From Malaciobacter mytili LMG 24559 (GTDB taxonomy: Bacteria > Campylobacterota > Campylobacteria > Campylobacterales > Arcobacteraceae), in assembly GCF_003346775.1 (NCBI RefSeq), contig NZ_CP031219.1:310001-374000 (forward strand): a stretch of 64,000 bases of DNA. The letters are read 5' to 3'. The notes below the pieces were generated by a model. That model did not search any database. It saw only the letters and a list, made by a program, of their open reading frames with translations, and had not been told where the DNA came from. Position 1 is the first letter of the stretch, and every line of letters starts with the position of its first letter. This document shows, in pieces, positions 47,077 through 56,612 of this stretch. The position numbers and the translations under genes are program-made.

Positions 47077-47979
47077 TTATTTTTCATTTAATAATTTTTC
47101 TATATCTATACCGTTATTATTGCCATCTTTTCTTATAAATTGTGTACCTATTCCATCACTTGTAAAAAGTTCTAATAAAATTGAGTGTTCAACTCTACCA
47201 TCAATAATATGAGCTTTATTAACTCCATTATAAATAGCATCAATGCAAGAATCAACTTTAGGTATCATTCCTCCTGCAATTGTCCCATCTGCTTTATAGT
47301 TTTCAACATCATTTTGATCTAAAGAGTTTAGAAGATTTCCTTGTTTATCTAAAACTCCAACTGTATCAGTTAAAAATAGAACTTTTTGTGCTTTTAAAGC
47401 TTGTGCAACTTTGCTTGCTGCCACATCAGCATTTATATTAAATCCTGGATGATTTGGTTCAGCACTATCTGCAATTGGAGCAATAACAGGGATAAATCCC
47501 TCTTTAATCAAGTTATTTATAATTGTTCCATTTACTTCAGTTATCACACCAGTATAACCAAATTTTCCATTATCTTTAGGTGTAGCTTTTATAATTGAAG
47601 AATCTTTTCCTGAAATTCCAATTGCTTTTGCTCCATGATGATTTAATAGTGAAGTGATATTTTTATTTATCTCACCACTTAAAACCATTTCAACTACTCT
47701 CATAGTCTCTTTACTTGTAACTCTATGTCCATCAACAAACTCAGAGTGAATTTCCAATTTATTTAATAATTCAGAAATTCTAGCGCCCCCACCATGAACT
47801 ATTACAGGGTTCATCCCAACAAGTTTTAATAACACAATATCTTCTGCGAATTTTTCTTGTAATTCAGGAGAAGTTTGTGCAGAACCACCATATTTTATAA
47901 CAATTGTTTTTCCATAAAATTTTTTAATGTGAGGAATAGCATCAAGTAGAACTTGAACCTTTTGATGTTTCTTTTGCAT
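47077..47979 (-). CDS. argB: acetylglutamate kinase
   Basis: ArgB phosphorylates N-acetylglutamate in arginine synthesis. The 300-residue amino acid kinase has TIVIKYGGSAQ, VIVHGGGARISELL, NINADVAASKVAQAL and GGMIPKVDSCIDAI. Its -10 (TATAAT) is at 48010-48015. It is joined with thrC; the pairing is a general amino acid operon. Confidence 0.96.
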   Translation of the reverse strand: MQKKHQKVQVLLDAIPHIKKFYGKTIVIKYGGSAQTSPELQEKFAEDIVLLKLVGMNPVIVHGGGARISELLNKLEIHSEFVDGHRVTSKETMRVVEMVLSGEINKNITSLLNHHGAKAIGISGKDSSIIKATPKDNGKFGYTGVITEVNGTIINNLIKEGFIPVIAPIADSAEPNHPGFNINADVAASKVAQALKAQKVLFLTDTVGVLDKQGNLLNSLDQNDVENYKADGTIAGGMIPKVDSCIDAIYNGVNKAHIIDGRVEHSILLELFTSDGIGTQFIRKDGNNNGIDIEKLLNEK

Positions 47980-48009
47980 AACGTTTCCTAGGATAATTTT
48001 AAGGCATAA

Positions 48010-48015
48010 ATTATA
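48010..48015 (-). promoter_or_regulatory. -10 element of argB
   Basis: TATAAT in AGATATAATTTATG on the minus strand, 31 bases before the argB ATG. Confidence 0.55.
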
Positions 48016-48044
48016 TCTAAAAGATTCTTAATGGGAATAGTGAA

Positions 48045-48073
48045 AAAAGAAGTAGTATTTTTCTACTTCTTTT
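48045..48073 (-). terminator. diguanylate cyclase terminator
   Basis: AAAAGAAGTAG (48045-48055) and CTACTTCTTTT (48063-48073), a perfect 11-bp stem including the TAG stop of the gene. Confidence 0.75.
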
Positions 48074-49889
48074 CTAAAAGTTTTGTAGTAAAGGCTACTA
48101 CTTTATTTCTTCCTGTTTCTTTAGCTTCATATAAAGCTAAATCGGCATATTTTATACACTCTTTTACATTTTTATGATCTTTTGGATACATAGATGTTCC
48201 AATACTCATAGTTTTAGTAATTGTTGTATTTCCAGCAGGAATTTTTTTAAGAGTAAAGGCTTCTTTAATTTTAAGTGCAATTCTTTCAACTGAAGATTCA
48301 TCGCAGTTATATAACAATACAATAAACTCTTCACCTCCAAATCTTACTACAATATCTGATTCTCTTGTGTTTTCAAGTAAAGTTTCAGCTACTATTTTAA
48401 TAGCATTATCTCCCACATCATGTCCATATGTATCATTAACCATTTTAAAATGATCAATATCTAGCATAAGTACACCAAAAGTAATATTTGCTCTTGTTGC
48501 TTGTGCAGTTATTTTATCAATAGAGTCATCTAAATATTTTCTATTGTATAGTCCTGTTAATGGGTCTGTTCTTGCATTTAATTCAAGAATATTCATCAGT
48601 TTTTTGCTAACAATTACTGTTTTTGCTGAATCTATATAATCTTGAATATAAGGTATAATTTCTCTTATTCTTTGTGTTTCTTTAACTGAATCAGTATAAA
48701 TAGACACAATTAAATCAAGCTCATTTGAAATTGAGTATGGAATACAAAAATAGTTTGTCTCTTCACAATCTTTACAAGAAGAACAAACATTTTTAAATTG
48801 TGTTGAATCAATTATCGTATTTGTTCTATCTGCTCTACATCCTGTATCTACAATATTGCAATACATTTTATTTTGAACATAAACTACACTTACTTTATTA
48901 TGTATAGTATCTGATTCAAAGAAGTTAAAGTTTTGAATATCTAATTTATCTCTAAATACATGGGCAAGTCTTGAATAAATTTCATCTAAAGTTTCATCAT
49001 ATTCAATTGTTTTTCTAAATCTATAAACATCAGATAATCTATCTACTGTATTTTTTACATTTATTAAGTGGTCTTTTTCTTCACTTAAATTATCTGATAA
49101 GAAAATAGAAATTTTTGAATCAATTGCATCTAAAGTTATTTCTAGTTTTTCAAGTAAACCATTAATCCATGAAGCAACATCTTTTGACTCTTTACCTCTG
49201 GCATTTTCAATTCTATGTGAATAATCTCCACTTTGAGCTTTGTTCATTACATTTTTAATCTCATCAAATAAACTTAAAAATGGTGAAATTAAAAAATTAA
49301 TTAAGAAGATAATTATTACCATTAAAACAAGAGCAATTATAGCTGTATGTGTAACAGTTGTAATTCCCACTTCTTTTGAATCATCTATTGACATAGTAAT
49401 AGTAATAGCCCCTAAAGTATCCCCTTCTTTAGCATTTGTATGACATTTCATACAGTCAATTTTTCCTTGACTTGTAGCTTTATATGGAATTGTAATTCTA
49501 TAATGACTTTTTGAAAAGATATTTTCAGTTACTACTCTTTTTACTTCACCGTTATTTAAAACTTCATTATCTATTTCATCTCTGGCTATTTCATTATTAA
49601 ATCCTATTCCAAACATATCAACTACATCTTTACCTCTACTTAACCAAATCTTATCTATATTTGGTAAGTCCTCTAATTGACTTAAAAAAAGCTCTCTATT
49701 TTCGATAACACCAGTTACCATCTGTGAGGTTAAAGAGTGTTCAATTGTTTTAGCTATAGAATGTGCTTTATCATCAATATTCTTAATACCATAGTCTCTA
49801 AAATTATAAATTAAATTTACAATTAATAAAACAAACATCGAAAAAGTGATAAAAATAACTAGAAAAATAATTTTATTCTTTGTCTGCAT
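48063..49889 (-). CDS. membrane diguanylate cyclase with periplasmic haem c motif
   Basis: A 608-residue sensor that should make c-di-GMP. Order: TM1 (about 7-28); periplasmic domain with a haem c motif C146-M-K-C149-H150 in the setting TNAKEGDTLGAITITM; TM2 (about 180-202); HAMP-like linker; a GAF-like region with six cysteines (CNIVDTGC, CSSCKDC, then FC); and a GGDEF domain with active site GGEEF (518-522) and the inhibitory RESD I-site. The start at 49889 follows GGGGAG; a longer frame to 49931 is less likely. It may sense redox state or a ligand. Confidence 0.85.
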   Translation of the reverse strand: MQTKNKIIFLVIFITFSMFVLLIVNLIYNFRDYGIKNIDDKAHSIAKTIEHSLTSQMVTGVIENRELFLSQLEDLPNIDKIWLSRGKDVVDMFGIGFNNEIARDEIDNEVLNNGEVKRVVTENIFSKSHYRITIPYKATSQGKIDCMKCHTNAKEGDTLGAITITMSIDDSKEVGITTVTHTAIIALVLMVIIIFLINFLISPFLSLFDEIKNVMNKAQSGDYSHRIENARGKESKDVASWINGLLEKLEITLDAIDSKISIFLSDNLSEEKDHLINVKNTVDRLSDVYRFRKTIEYDETLDEIYSRLAHVFRDKLDIQNFNFFESDTIHNKVSVVYVQNKMYCNIVDTGCRADRTNTIIDSTQFKNVCSSCKDCEETNYFCIPYSISNELDLIVSIYTDSVKETQRIREIIPYIQDYIDSAKTVIVSKKLMNILELNARTDPLTGLYNRKYLDDSIDKITAQATRANITFGVLMLDIDHFKMVNDTYGHDVGDNAIKIVAETLLENTRESDIVVRFGGEEFIVLLYNCDESSVERIALKIKEAFTLKKIPAGNTTITKTMSIGTSMYPKDHKNVKECIKYADLALYEAKETGRNKVVAFTTKLLEKK

Positions 49890-49978
49890 ATACGCAACTC
49901 CCCAAAAAAATAATAAACTTAATAATATCATTATATTAATAAAATAAGTTAATATTAAAGTTAAAATATAGAAAAATT

Positions 49979-49984
49979 TATAAT
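49979..49984 (+). promoter_or_regulatory. -10 element of addA
   Basis: TATAAT in TTTATAATTTC, 20 bases before the addA ATG. The leader is thus short, and no clear ribosome site is visible. Confidence 0.45.
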
Positions 49985-50004
49985 TTCTTTTGTATTATTA
50001 ACAA

Positions 50005-52746
50005 ATGAAACAATATTTAGCATTAAAAGCAAGTGCAGGAAGTGGTAAAACTTTTGCATTAACTGTACGATATATTACCTTACTTTTAAAAGGTGCAAAT
50101 CCTAGTGAAATTTTAACTTTAACTTTTACAAATAAAGCTGCAAATGAAATGAGTGAAAGGATATATAAAACTTTGCAGACTTTAGGTGATGATGAAGCAT
50201 ATTTAAGTGCAATTCAACTAGAAGCAGGGATTTTAAAAGAAGAGATTTTAGGTAAAAAAAATCTATTATTAAAGCAATTTACTAATGCTACTTTATCTAT
50301 ATATACAATTGATAAGTTTGTAAATAAAATTCTAAGGGAATTTTGTGGGTATATTGGAATAGGTGATGATTTTGATATAAAAGAAGATGATGTAGAAAAA
50401 CTAAGTTATAACTTTTTAAAATCATTAAATTTAGAAGATTTTGATAAGCTTATTGAGTTTTCATGGTATGAAAATAAAAAGTTTAACTCTTTATTTGAAC
50501 TTTTTAAATTATTAATTGAAAAAAATGAGACAATAACTACTGTTAATGTAGATGCAACTTTAATTACTTTACAAAAGCAAGAGATTTTAAAATATGCTTT
50601 TAAAATAAAAGAATTAGTATTAAATTGCTCTATTGCTTCAGCTTCAGCAAAAAAAGCAGTAGATTTTGAAACTTTTGAAGATTTACTTGGAAGAACTTGG
50701 CTAGAAAAAACAAGTGTTAGTGAATATAGCTATTTTAAAAAATTTGCAGATGACTTAATGCAAGAGAATTTTCTAAATTTAAAAGAAGAACTTTCAAAAT
50801 ATTATAAATTAAGAAGTGCATATTCTTTAAACAAACTTTTTGAGTTATTTACTAAGTTTAAAGAGTTTAAAACTTTTTATAATAAAAGTAAAAACTATTT
50901 AGAGTTTAATGATATTTCAAATTTAGTATATGAACTTTTAAGTTCAAAAATAGATAAAGAGTTTTTATATTTTAGGCTTGATGCTAAATATTCACATATT
51001 TTAATAGATGAGTTTCAAGATACTTCTCTTTTACAATATAATATTTTAAAACCTCTTATTGAAGAGATTTTATCAGGAAATAGTGAAAGATTTAAAACTT
51101 TTTTTTATGTGGGAGATACTAAGCAATCTATTTATAGATTTAGAGGTGGTAAAAGAGAGCTATTTGATTATGTGGCAAAAAGTAATCCTTTAATCAAAGT
51201 TGAAGTATTAAATACAAACTATAGGTCTTGTGAAAATATAGTAAATTATGTAAATTCACTTTTTAAACCTTTAGGAAATTATGAATATTATGACCAATTG
51301 TCTGTAAATAAAGAGGGATATGTTGAAGTAATAGAAGATAGTTCTTTAGAAGATGAGGAAGAAAAATTTAAAACAATAGCTTCTACAATTGCAACTTTAA
51401 TACAAAAAGGTGTAAATAGTAATGATATTGCAATTTTAACATATACAAACTCTGATGTATTAGCTTTATATTCATACTTAAGCGAAAAATTTCCTTCTTT
51501 AAAAATCTCAACTGAAATGACTTCAAAGCTTATAAATCAAGAAAATGTAAAAGCTGTTATAAATATGATAAAGTACCTTTTCTTTAATGAAGAAATATAT
51601 AAAGAAAATGTAAATGCAATTGTAGGAAAAGCTCCTTTGTCAAAACTAGATTTAAAAGTTGATTTATATAAAAATACTTTACAAGAGGTTATAAAAACTA
51701 TTGCAAATAATTTAAATTTAATGGATGAAAATGTAATTAAATTAATAGAAGAAAGCAGTAATTTTGAAAATATAGTAGAGTTTGTTTTTGATATAGATAA
51801 GCTTGAATCTTCTATGGTAAATAGTGAGCAAAGTGGTTTACAAATTTTAACTATATTTAAATCAAAAGGTTTGGAGTTTCAAACGGTAATTTTGCTTGAT
51901 AGAATAAAAAGAAAAACACCAGATAGAAGCTCTTTATTATTTGAATATGATGAGGTATATTTAAAAAATATCTATTATAAAATTAAGGATTTAGAAAATT
52001 ATAATGAAAACTATAAAAAAGCTTTACAAAAAGAAAAAGCTTTAAGTTTTGATGATGAATTAAATATTTTATATGTGGCTTTAACAAGAGCAAAAGAGAA
52101 TCTAATAATCTTTAAAAAACAAAAAAGTTCAGTTTTTGATATTTTAGATATAAAACCTTTAATTATCGGTTCGATAATTGAAAGTTCAAAACAATCAAAA
52201 AATTATGAAAAACAACAAAAAGTAGTTTATACTAAACTTGATTTGGGTAAACAAGACAATATTATAAAAAAAGAAGATGATGAAAAAGATTATTCAAACT
52301 CTTTATATAATAGATATTTTGGTTTAGCAACTCATTACTGCTTAGAAATGTTAGCAGATTTTACAACTGAGAGTTTAGAAAAAGCCTTAGGTTTAGCTAT
52401 TTATAAATATTCACAATATTTAAGTGAAAATGATTTTAAGCTAATAAAACAAAGAATTCTTTTAATGTTTGAAAATATACACTTTCAAGACTTAATTAAA
52501 GATGCCAATTTTATAAGTGAACAAGCTATTTTATATAATGGTGAAATAAAGATTATTGATTTACTTTTAGAAAAACAAAATAGATATTATATTTTAGATT
52601 ATAAAACTACAAAAGAAGAGATGAGTGAGCATATAACTCAAGTAAGTACATATGTAAAAGCTATAAAAGATATAGTTAAGTGTGATGAGGTTGAGGGATA
52701 TTTACTTTATTTAAAAGAAGATAGTTTTAATATTAAAAAAGTTTAA
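50005..52746 (+). CDS. addA: AddA-type helicase-nuclease
   Basis: AddA is the SF1A helicase and nuclease subunit of AddAB, which processes double-strand breaks. The 913-residue protein has Walker A ASAGSGKT (9-16), LTLTFTNKAANEMSERI, motif II ILIDEFQDTS, GDTKQSIYRFRGG, VLNTNYRS, ILTIFKSKGLEFQTV and LYVALTRAKENL, then the C-terminal PD-(D/E)XK domain with YYILDYKTT. It is apart from addB (2436-4784). No ribosome site is obvious at its ATG. Confidence 0.92.
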   Translation: MKQYLALKASAGSGKTFALTVRYITLLLKGANPSEILTLTFTNKAANEMSERIYKTLQTLGDDEAYLSAIQLEAGILKEEILGKKNLLLKQFTNATLSIYTIDKFVNKILREFCGYIGIGDDFDIKEDDVEKLSYNFLKSLNLEDFDKLIEFSWYENKKFNSLFELFKLLIEKNETITTVNVDATLITLQKQEILKYAFKIKELVLNCSIASASAKKAVDFETFEDLLGRTWLEKTSVSEYSYFKKFADDLMQENFLNLKEELSKYYKLRSAYSLNKLFELFTKFKEFKTFYNKSKNYLEFNDISNLVYELLSSKIDKEFLYFRLDAKYSHILIDEFQDTSLLQYNILKPLIEEILSGNSERFKTFFYVGDTKQSIYRFRGGKRELFDYVAKSNPLIKVEVLNTNYRSCENIVNYVNSLFKPLGNYEYYDQLSVNKEGYVEVIEDSSLEDEEEKFKTIASTIATLIQKGVNSNDIAILTYTNSDVLALYSYLSEKFPSLKISTEMTSKLINQENVKAVINMIKYLFFNEEIYKENVNAIVGKAPLSKLDLKVDLYKNTLQEVIKTIANNLNLMDENVIKLIEESSNFENIVEFVFDIDKLESSMVNSEQSGLQILTIFKSKGLEFQTVILLDRIKRKTPDRSSLLFEYDEVYLKNIYYKIKDLENYNENYKKALQKEKALSFDDELNILYVALTRAKENLIIFKKQKSSVFDILDIKPLIIGSIIESSKQSKNYEKQQKVVYTKLDLGKQDNIIKKEDDEKDYSNSLYNRYFGLATHYCLEMLADFTTESLEKALGLAIYKYSQYLSENDFKLIKQRILLMFENIHFQDLIKDANFISEQAILYNGEIKIIDLLLEKQNRYYILDYKTTKEEMSEHITQVSTYVKAIKDIVKCDEVEGYLLYLKEDSFNIKKV

Positions 52747-52770
52747 ATAGAAAAGAACTCTTTTCTATTT
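52745..52770. terminator. bidirectional terminator, addA / ThiE-like
   Basis: AAATAGAAAAG (52745-52755) and CTTTTCTATTT (52760-52770), a perfect 11-bp stem around AACT. It overlaps the addA stop and reaches the stop of the convergent gene. Confidence 0.8.
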
Positions 52771-53326
52771 AATTTAAAAAATATCTAATTGAAGCAAAAG
52801 CATAAGGTTGAGCACTTTTGATTTTTTCTAAGTGCTTTTCATCTGTAATTCCTCCAAGAGCAATAATATCTATATCTTCATATAATCTTACAGCCTCTTT
52901 TAGTTTTTGAATTCCTTTAGGTTCACCTTTATTTATTACTTCAAAAATAGGAGAGTAAGTTACACAATTTGCATGAAGGTTTTGTGCTTTTTCTATATCG
53001 CTATATGAGTGGCATGAGATAACTGTATATAAATCTTTTTCTTTTGCATTTGAAATAAGAGAAAATTGTTCTGAATTTAGATGAACACCGTGAGCATTTA
53101 ATTTGCAAGCAATTTCAATATTTGAGTTTATTAAAATAGTTTCTATATCAAACTCTTTACATACTTCTACAAAAATTTCTGCTAATTCTTCAAAATTATT
53201 TGATTGTTTATCTCTAAAACAAGCCATATTTACTTCATGATTTTTTAAAACTCTTGTTAAATTTTTTCTAAATAGGGTTGTGTCATTTGAGTAATACTTT
53301 GGGTCAGTTATTAAATACTGTTTCAA
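52769..53326 (-). CDS. ThiE/TenI-like protein
   Basis: A 185-residue TIM-barrel protein related to thiamine phosphate synthase and TenI. Recognisable are ACFRDKQSNNFEELA, NAHGVHLNSEQ, ISCHSYSDIEKAQ, YSPIFEVINKGEPKG and IALGGI. However, where ThiE has ND of INDRVDLA this protein has NSN, and the Asp after HLGQ is replaced (HLNSEQ), so the usual metal ligands are altered. It may be a TenI-type thiazole tautomerase or lack ThiE activity. No other thiamine genes or TPP riboswitch are near. Confidence 0.6.
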   Translation of the reverse strand: MKQYLITDPKYYSNDTTLFRKNLTRVLKNHEVNMACFRDKQSNNFEELAEIFVEVCKEFDIETILINSNIEIACKLNAHGVHLNSEQFSLISNAKEKDLYTVISCHSYSDIEKAQNLHANCVTYSPIFEVINKGEPKGIQKLKEAVRLYEDIDIIALGGITDEKHLEKIKSAQPYAFASIRYFLN

Positions 53327-53385
53327 CTTTTTTCTCTTTTTAAATTTTCTTAATTTTATAATGTTTAATATTAAGAATAATTAGC

Positions 53386-53412
53386 TAAAACAAGAGTTAA
53401 ACTCTTGTTTTA
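53386..53412 (-). terminator. chemoreceptor terminator
   Basis: TAAAACAAGAGT (53386-53397) and ACTCTTGTTTTA (53401-53412), a perfect 12-bp stem with a TAA loop, containing the stop of the chemoreceptor gene. Confidence 0.8.
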
Positions 53413-55668
53413 ATCTTGGTTAAATTTTGCTTTTTTAGCCTCTTGTACAATAATATTTGCAATATTATTTGTACTATTTGAAATATCAGTTGCTTTTCTT
53501 GCAACATTTGCATTTGTTTGAGTTAATTTATCTAAATCATTAACTGCATGATTTATCTGTTCAATTCCTTTTAATTGCTCATTTGAAACAGTTGTTACAT
53601 GATTTATAATATCTGATGTTTCTTGGATATTATTTTTAAGTTTTTCATACCCTTTTATCATCTCATTTGCTATATCTTTTCCACTATTTGCTTTAACTGT
53701 TGCATTTTCTACTAACTCTTTAATCTCTTTTGCAGCTTCAGCACTTCTACTAGCTAGGTTTCTCACTTCTTGTGCAACAACCGCAAATCCTTTTCCAGCT
53801 TCACCTGCTGTTGCAGCTTCAACAGCTGCATTTAATGAAAGAATATTTGTTTGAAAAGCAATTTGATCAATAATTACAATAGCTTCAGCAATTGCATTTG
53901 TTTGTTCATTAATTTCATCCATTGAAACAGCAGTATTTTGAGCATATTTTTGCCCAGAAGCCACTTCTGAAAGAAGATTATTTGAGTTTTCTCTCATTTG
54001 ATACATTGATTGTTGGCTATTTTTCATAGTTGAAGTTAATTCTTCAAGTGAAGCTGCTGTTTCTTCAAGTGAAGCTGCTTGTTCATTTGAGCTATTACTT
54101 AAATTTGAAATTATTTTATTTAGTTCTTGAGCACTTTTTTGTAGTTCTTGACCATTATTTAAATTTAGTTTTAACATTTGTGTAGCTGAACTACCTAAGA
54201 AATTACTATCATCATATAGTTTTTTAATATGGGCTTCAACACCTTTTACATCTAACTTTTTAGTATAGTCATAATTTGTATATGAATTTAAAAGTGTTTG
54301 AACATTTTGTATATGATTTGAAATATTAACTAACATATTATTTACAACTTCTTTTAGTTCATTTAACATTTTGTTATTTGAATTTTGAGTTATTTTTTTA
54401 TCTAAAATACCCTTATTTACAGAATTTGCAACTTCTACTGTATTTTCAATAAGTTTATTATCAATATTGATATTCTCTTCAATTCTTTTTACATTTTCAT
54501 TTATAACTTGTGACATTACTCCTATTTCATCATTTGATAAAACAGGAATTTGATTTGTTTTAGTTTTTTCATTATTTAAAAAAGCAAAGAAGTCATTTAA
54601 TCCTGTTTGTAAGTTATGTAAAGGTTTAACAACAAGTTTTTTTATAATAAATAAAATAACCAATGCAAGAACACAAATAGACACAATACTTAAAACAGCA
54701 AGAATAATAGTAAAATCTTTACTTTCATGTAAAAAGTCTTCTTTTGTTGTTCCTAAAACTACTTTCCATCCTCTATCTTTATAATCTTCAAAAAGAATGA
54801 TTTTTGTTTTTATTTCATTTGTTTTAGGGTCAGTCCATTTATATTCGATATTTCCTTTTTCATTATCAAACATTTTAAGAACATTTTTATCAGTATCTAA
54901 TTTAAAAATATTCTCTTTTTCTTTTGTAGGATGAAGGATTAACTCACCTTTATTTTTCTCTTTTGTACTTACAATAAATAAGTATCCATTCTCTCCAACT
55001 TTTATATTTTTTAATTTTGCTTTAAAATCCTCAAAACTTTTTGTATAGTTGTATCCCACATATAAAATCCCAATAACTTTTCCATCTTTTATTATAGGAT
55101 TATATACAGCCATATAATCACTACCAAATAAATGGGCACTTCCAAAATATTTTTTACCATTCATAATTGGTTCATATGCTGGAGATTTTTTACCTAAAAA
55201 AGTTCCTAAAGTTCTACTTCCATCAGGTCTTTTTAGTGAAGTTGTAACTCTTATAAAATCATCACCCATTCTAGCAAATACTGTTGCTGTTGAGCCTTTT
55301 AGTCTTGTATAGTTATCAACATAATCAAAATTATTGTTTAATTTTATGCCATTGTCAGTTATAAGAGGAGTATCTACTCCATTAACTTTAACTAATTTAG
55401 ATTCATCTAATTCAATTCTTTCAAATTGTGAAGAAAAAGCTTGAAATAGACTATCTGCTGTATTTTTAAGTAAATCATCATAAGTTATAAAAGTATCTTT
55501 TATTTGATGTATTCTTTCTTGTAGTTGTGTTGTAACCTTTTCTGAAATCATAGATTTAGTATAAGCAGCACTAAAGATATTTATACTAACCAATAAAAAA
55601 GATAGCACAATTGCTAATAAAATGGTAGTTTTTGTAACTAAATTCATATTATTTAATCTATTTGTCAT
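53410..55668 (-). CDS. methyl-accepting chemotaxis protein with Cache-type sensor
   Basis: A 752-residue chemoreceptor: TM1 (about 13-33), a large periplasmic Cache-like domain (about 40-315, with [18 protein letters not shown] and [10 protein letters not shown]), TM2 (about 320-345), a HAMP region, and the signalling domain with [20 protein letters not shown] and [16 protein letters not shown]. The ligand is not evident. No chemotaxis kinase or CheV is near. The last residues (KKAKFNQD) lack a pentapeptide tether. Confidence 0.93.
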   Translation of the reverse strand: MTNRLNNMNLVTKTTILLAIVLSFLLVSINIFSAAYTKSMISEKVTTQLQERIHQIKDTFITYDDLLKNTADSLFQAFSSQFERIELDESKLVKVNGVDTPLITDNGIKLNNNFDYVDNYTRLKGSTATVFARMGDDFIRVTTSLKRPDGSRTLGTFLGKKSPAYEPIMNGKKYFGSAHLFGSDYMAVYNPIIKDGKVIGILYVGYNYTKSFEDFKAKLKNIKVGENGYLFIVSTKEKNKGELILHPTKEKENIFKLDTDKNVLKMFDNEKGNIEYKWTDPKTNEIKTKIILFEDYKDRGWKVVLGTTKEDFLHESKDFTIILAVLSIVSICVLALVILFIIKKLVVKPLHNLQTGLNDFFAFLNNEKTKTNQIPVLSNDEIGVMSQVINENVKRIEENINIDNKLIENTVEVANSVNKGILDKKITQNSNNKMLNELKEVVNNMLVNISNHIQNVQTLLNSYTNYDYTKKLDVKGVEAHIKKLYDDSNFLGSSATQMLKLNLNNGQELQKSAQELNKIISNLSNSSNEQAASLEETAASLEELTSTMKNSQQSMYQMRENSNNLLSEVASGQKYAQNTAVSMDEINEQTNAIAEAIVIIDQIAFQTNILSLNAAVEAATAGEAGKGFAVVAQEVRNLASRSAEAAKEIKELVENATVKANSGKDIANEMIKGYEKLKNNIQETSDIINHVTTVSNEQLKGIEQINHAVNDLDKLTQTNANVARKATDISNSTNNIANIIVQEAKKAKFNQD

Positions 55669-55775
55669 AACCTTACTCCTATTTAAGTAAATATTATTTT
55701 ACCTTAATATAAATAATATATTATTTAAATTGATTAAAAAAATAATTTTAGATTATCATAATAAATAAGCACAAA

Positions 55776-55808
55776 AAAAGGGAGAGAAGCAATACTTCTC
55801 TCCCTTTT
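55776..55808 (-). terminator. atpB terminator
   Basis: AAAAGGGAGAGAAG (55776-55789) and CTTCTCTCCCTTTT (55795-55808), a perfect 14-bp stem with a CAATA loop, just behind atpB, with an A run on the left. Confidence 0.9.
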
Positions 55809-55828
55809 AAAAACTAAATAATTTAATT

Positions 55829-56515
55829 TTAGTGATCTTCGTGTTCCATCATAATTGAACCAGCAATATAAACATAAGTTAATATACTGAAGATAAATGC
55901 TTGTAATAAACCAAAAGCAGTTAGCATGAAGAAACCTGGAAGAGGTAAAATCCAAGGTACTAACATTAATAATACCATTAAGAACATATCATCCCCTCTA
56001 ATTGAACCAAAAAGCCTAAATGATAATGATACGATTCTTGATAAATGAGAGATTATCTCAATTGGGAACATTAAAGGTGCTAATACAGGCATAGGACCCA
56101 TAAAATGTTTAAAATAGTTAATAAAACCATTTTTCTTAATACCTAAATAGTTATAGTAAACAAAAACAATTAATGCTAAAGATAAAGTAAAGTTAATATT
56201 AGCAGTTGGTGCTTCAAAACCTGGAATAACACCTATCATATTACTAATAAAAATTACTAATGCTAAAGAAGCGATTAATGGCATATAAACTCTAGCATTC
56301 TTTTCACCCATAGTACCTTCACCTACGCTAATAATACCAGCGATGAATGCTTCCATAACGTTTTGTGAACCCGTTGGAACTAATTGCATTTTTCTTGTTG
56401 CAGCTCTTGCAACTAAGAAAATAATTCCAATAACTAAAATGTAATGAGATAAAACAATCCACTCTTGTCCGTGCCCACCAATAGCACCCAAGAATGTAAA
56501 TAATCTTCCTTCCAT
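55829..56515 (-). CDS. atpB: F0F1 ATP synthase subunit a
   Basis: Subunit a forms the proton half-channels next to the c ring. The 228-residue protein has five or six membrane helices and the conserved stretch ISHLSRIVSLSFRLFGSIRGDD, which carries the essential Arg. It stands alone, with its own promoter and terminator; the other ATP synthase genes are not in the window, as is common in Campylobacterota. Confidence 0.95.
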   Translation of the reverse strand: MEGRLFTFLGAIGGHGQEWIVLSHYILVIGIIFLVARAATRKMQLVPTGSQNVMEAFIAGIISVGEGTMGEKNARVYMPLIASLALVIFISNMIGVIPGFEAPTANINFTLSLALIVFVYYNYLGIKKNGFINYFKHFMGPMPVLAPLMFPIEIISHLSRIVSLSFRLFGSIRGDDMFLMVLLMLVPWILPLPGFFMLTAFGLLQAFIFSILTYVYIAGSIMMEHEDH

Positions 56516-56563
56516 TTTCTTCCTTTTTCCTAGTTTTCTATTTTATTTTTCAATATGCCCAGT

Positions 56564-56569
56564 ATTATA
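56564..56569 (-). promoter_or_regulatory. -10 element of atpB
   Basis: TATAAT in ATCATATAATACTG on the minus strand, 49 bases before the atpB ATG. Confidence 0.55.
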
Positions 56570-56612
56570 TGATTTATTTACTAAAAAATTGATAAATAAC
56601 TATATACAAAAA

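Noticed and set aside
53327-53409. TPP riboswitch before the ThiE-like gene
   Set aside because: The short AT-rich gap holds only the chemoreceptor terminator and no thi-box sequence.
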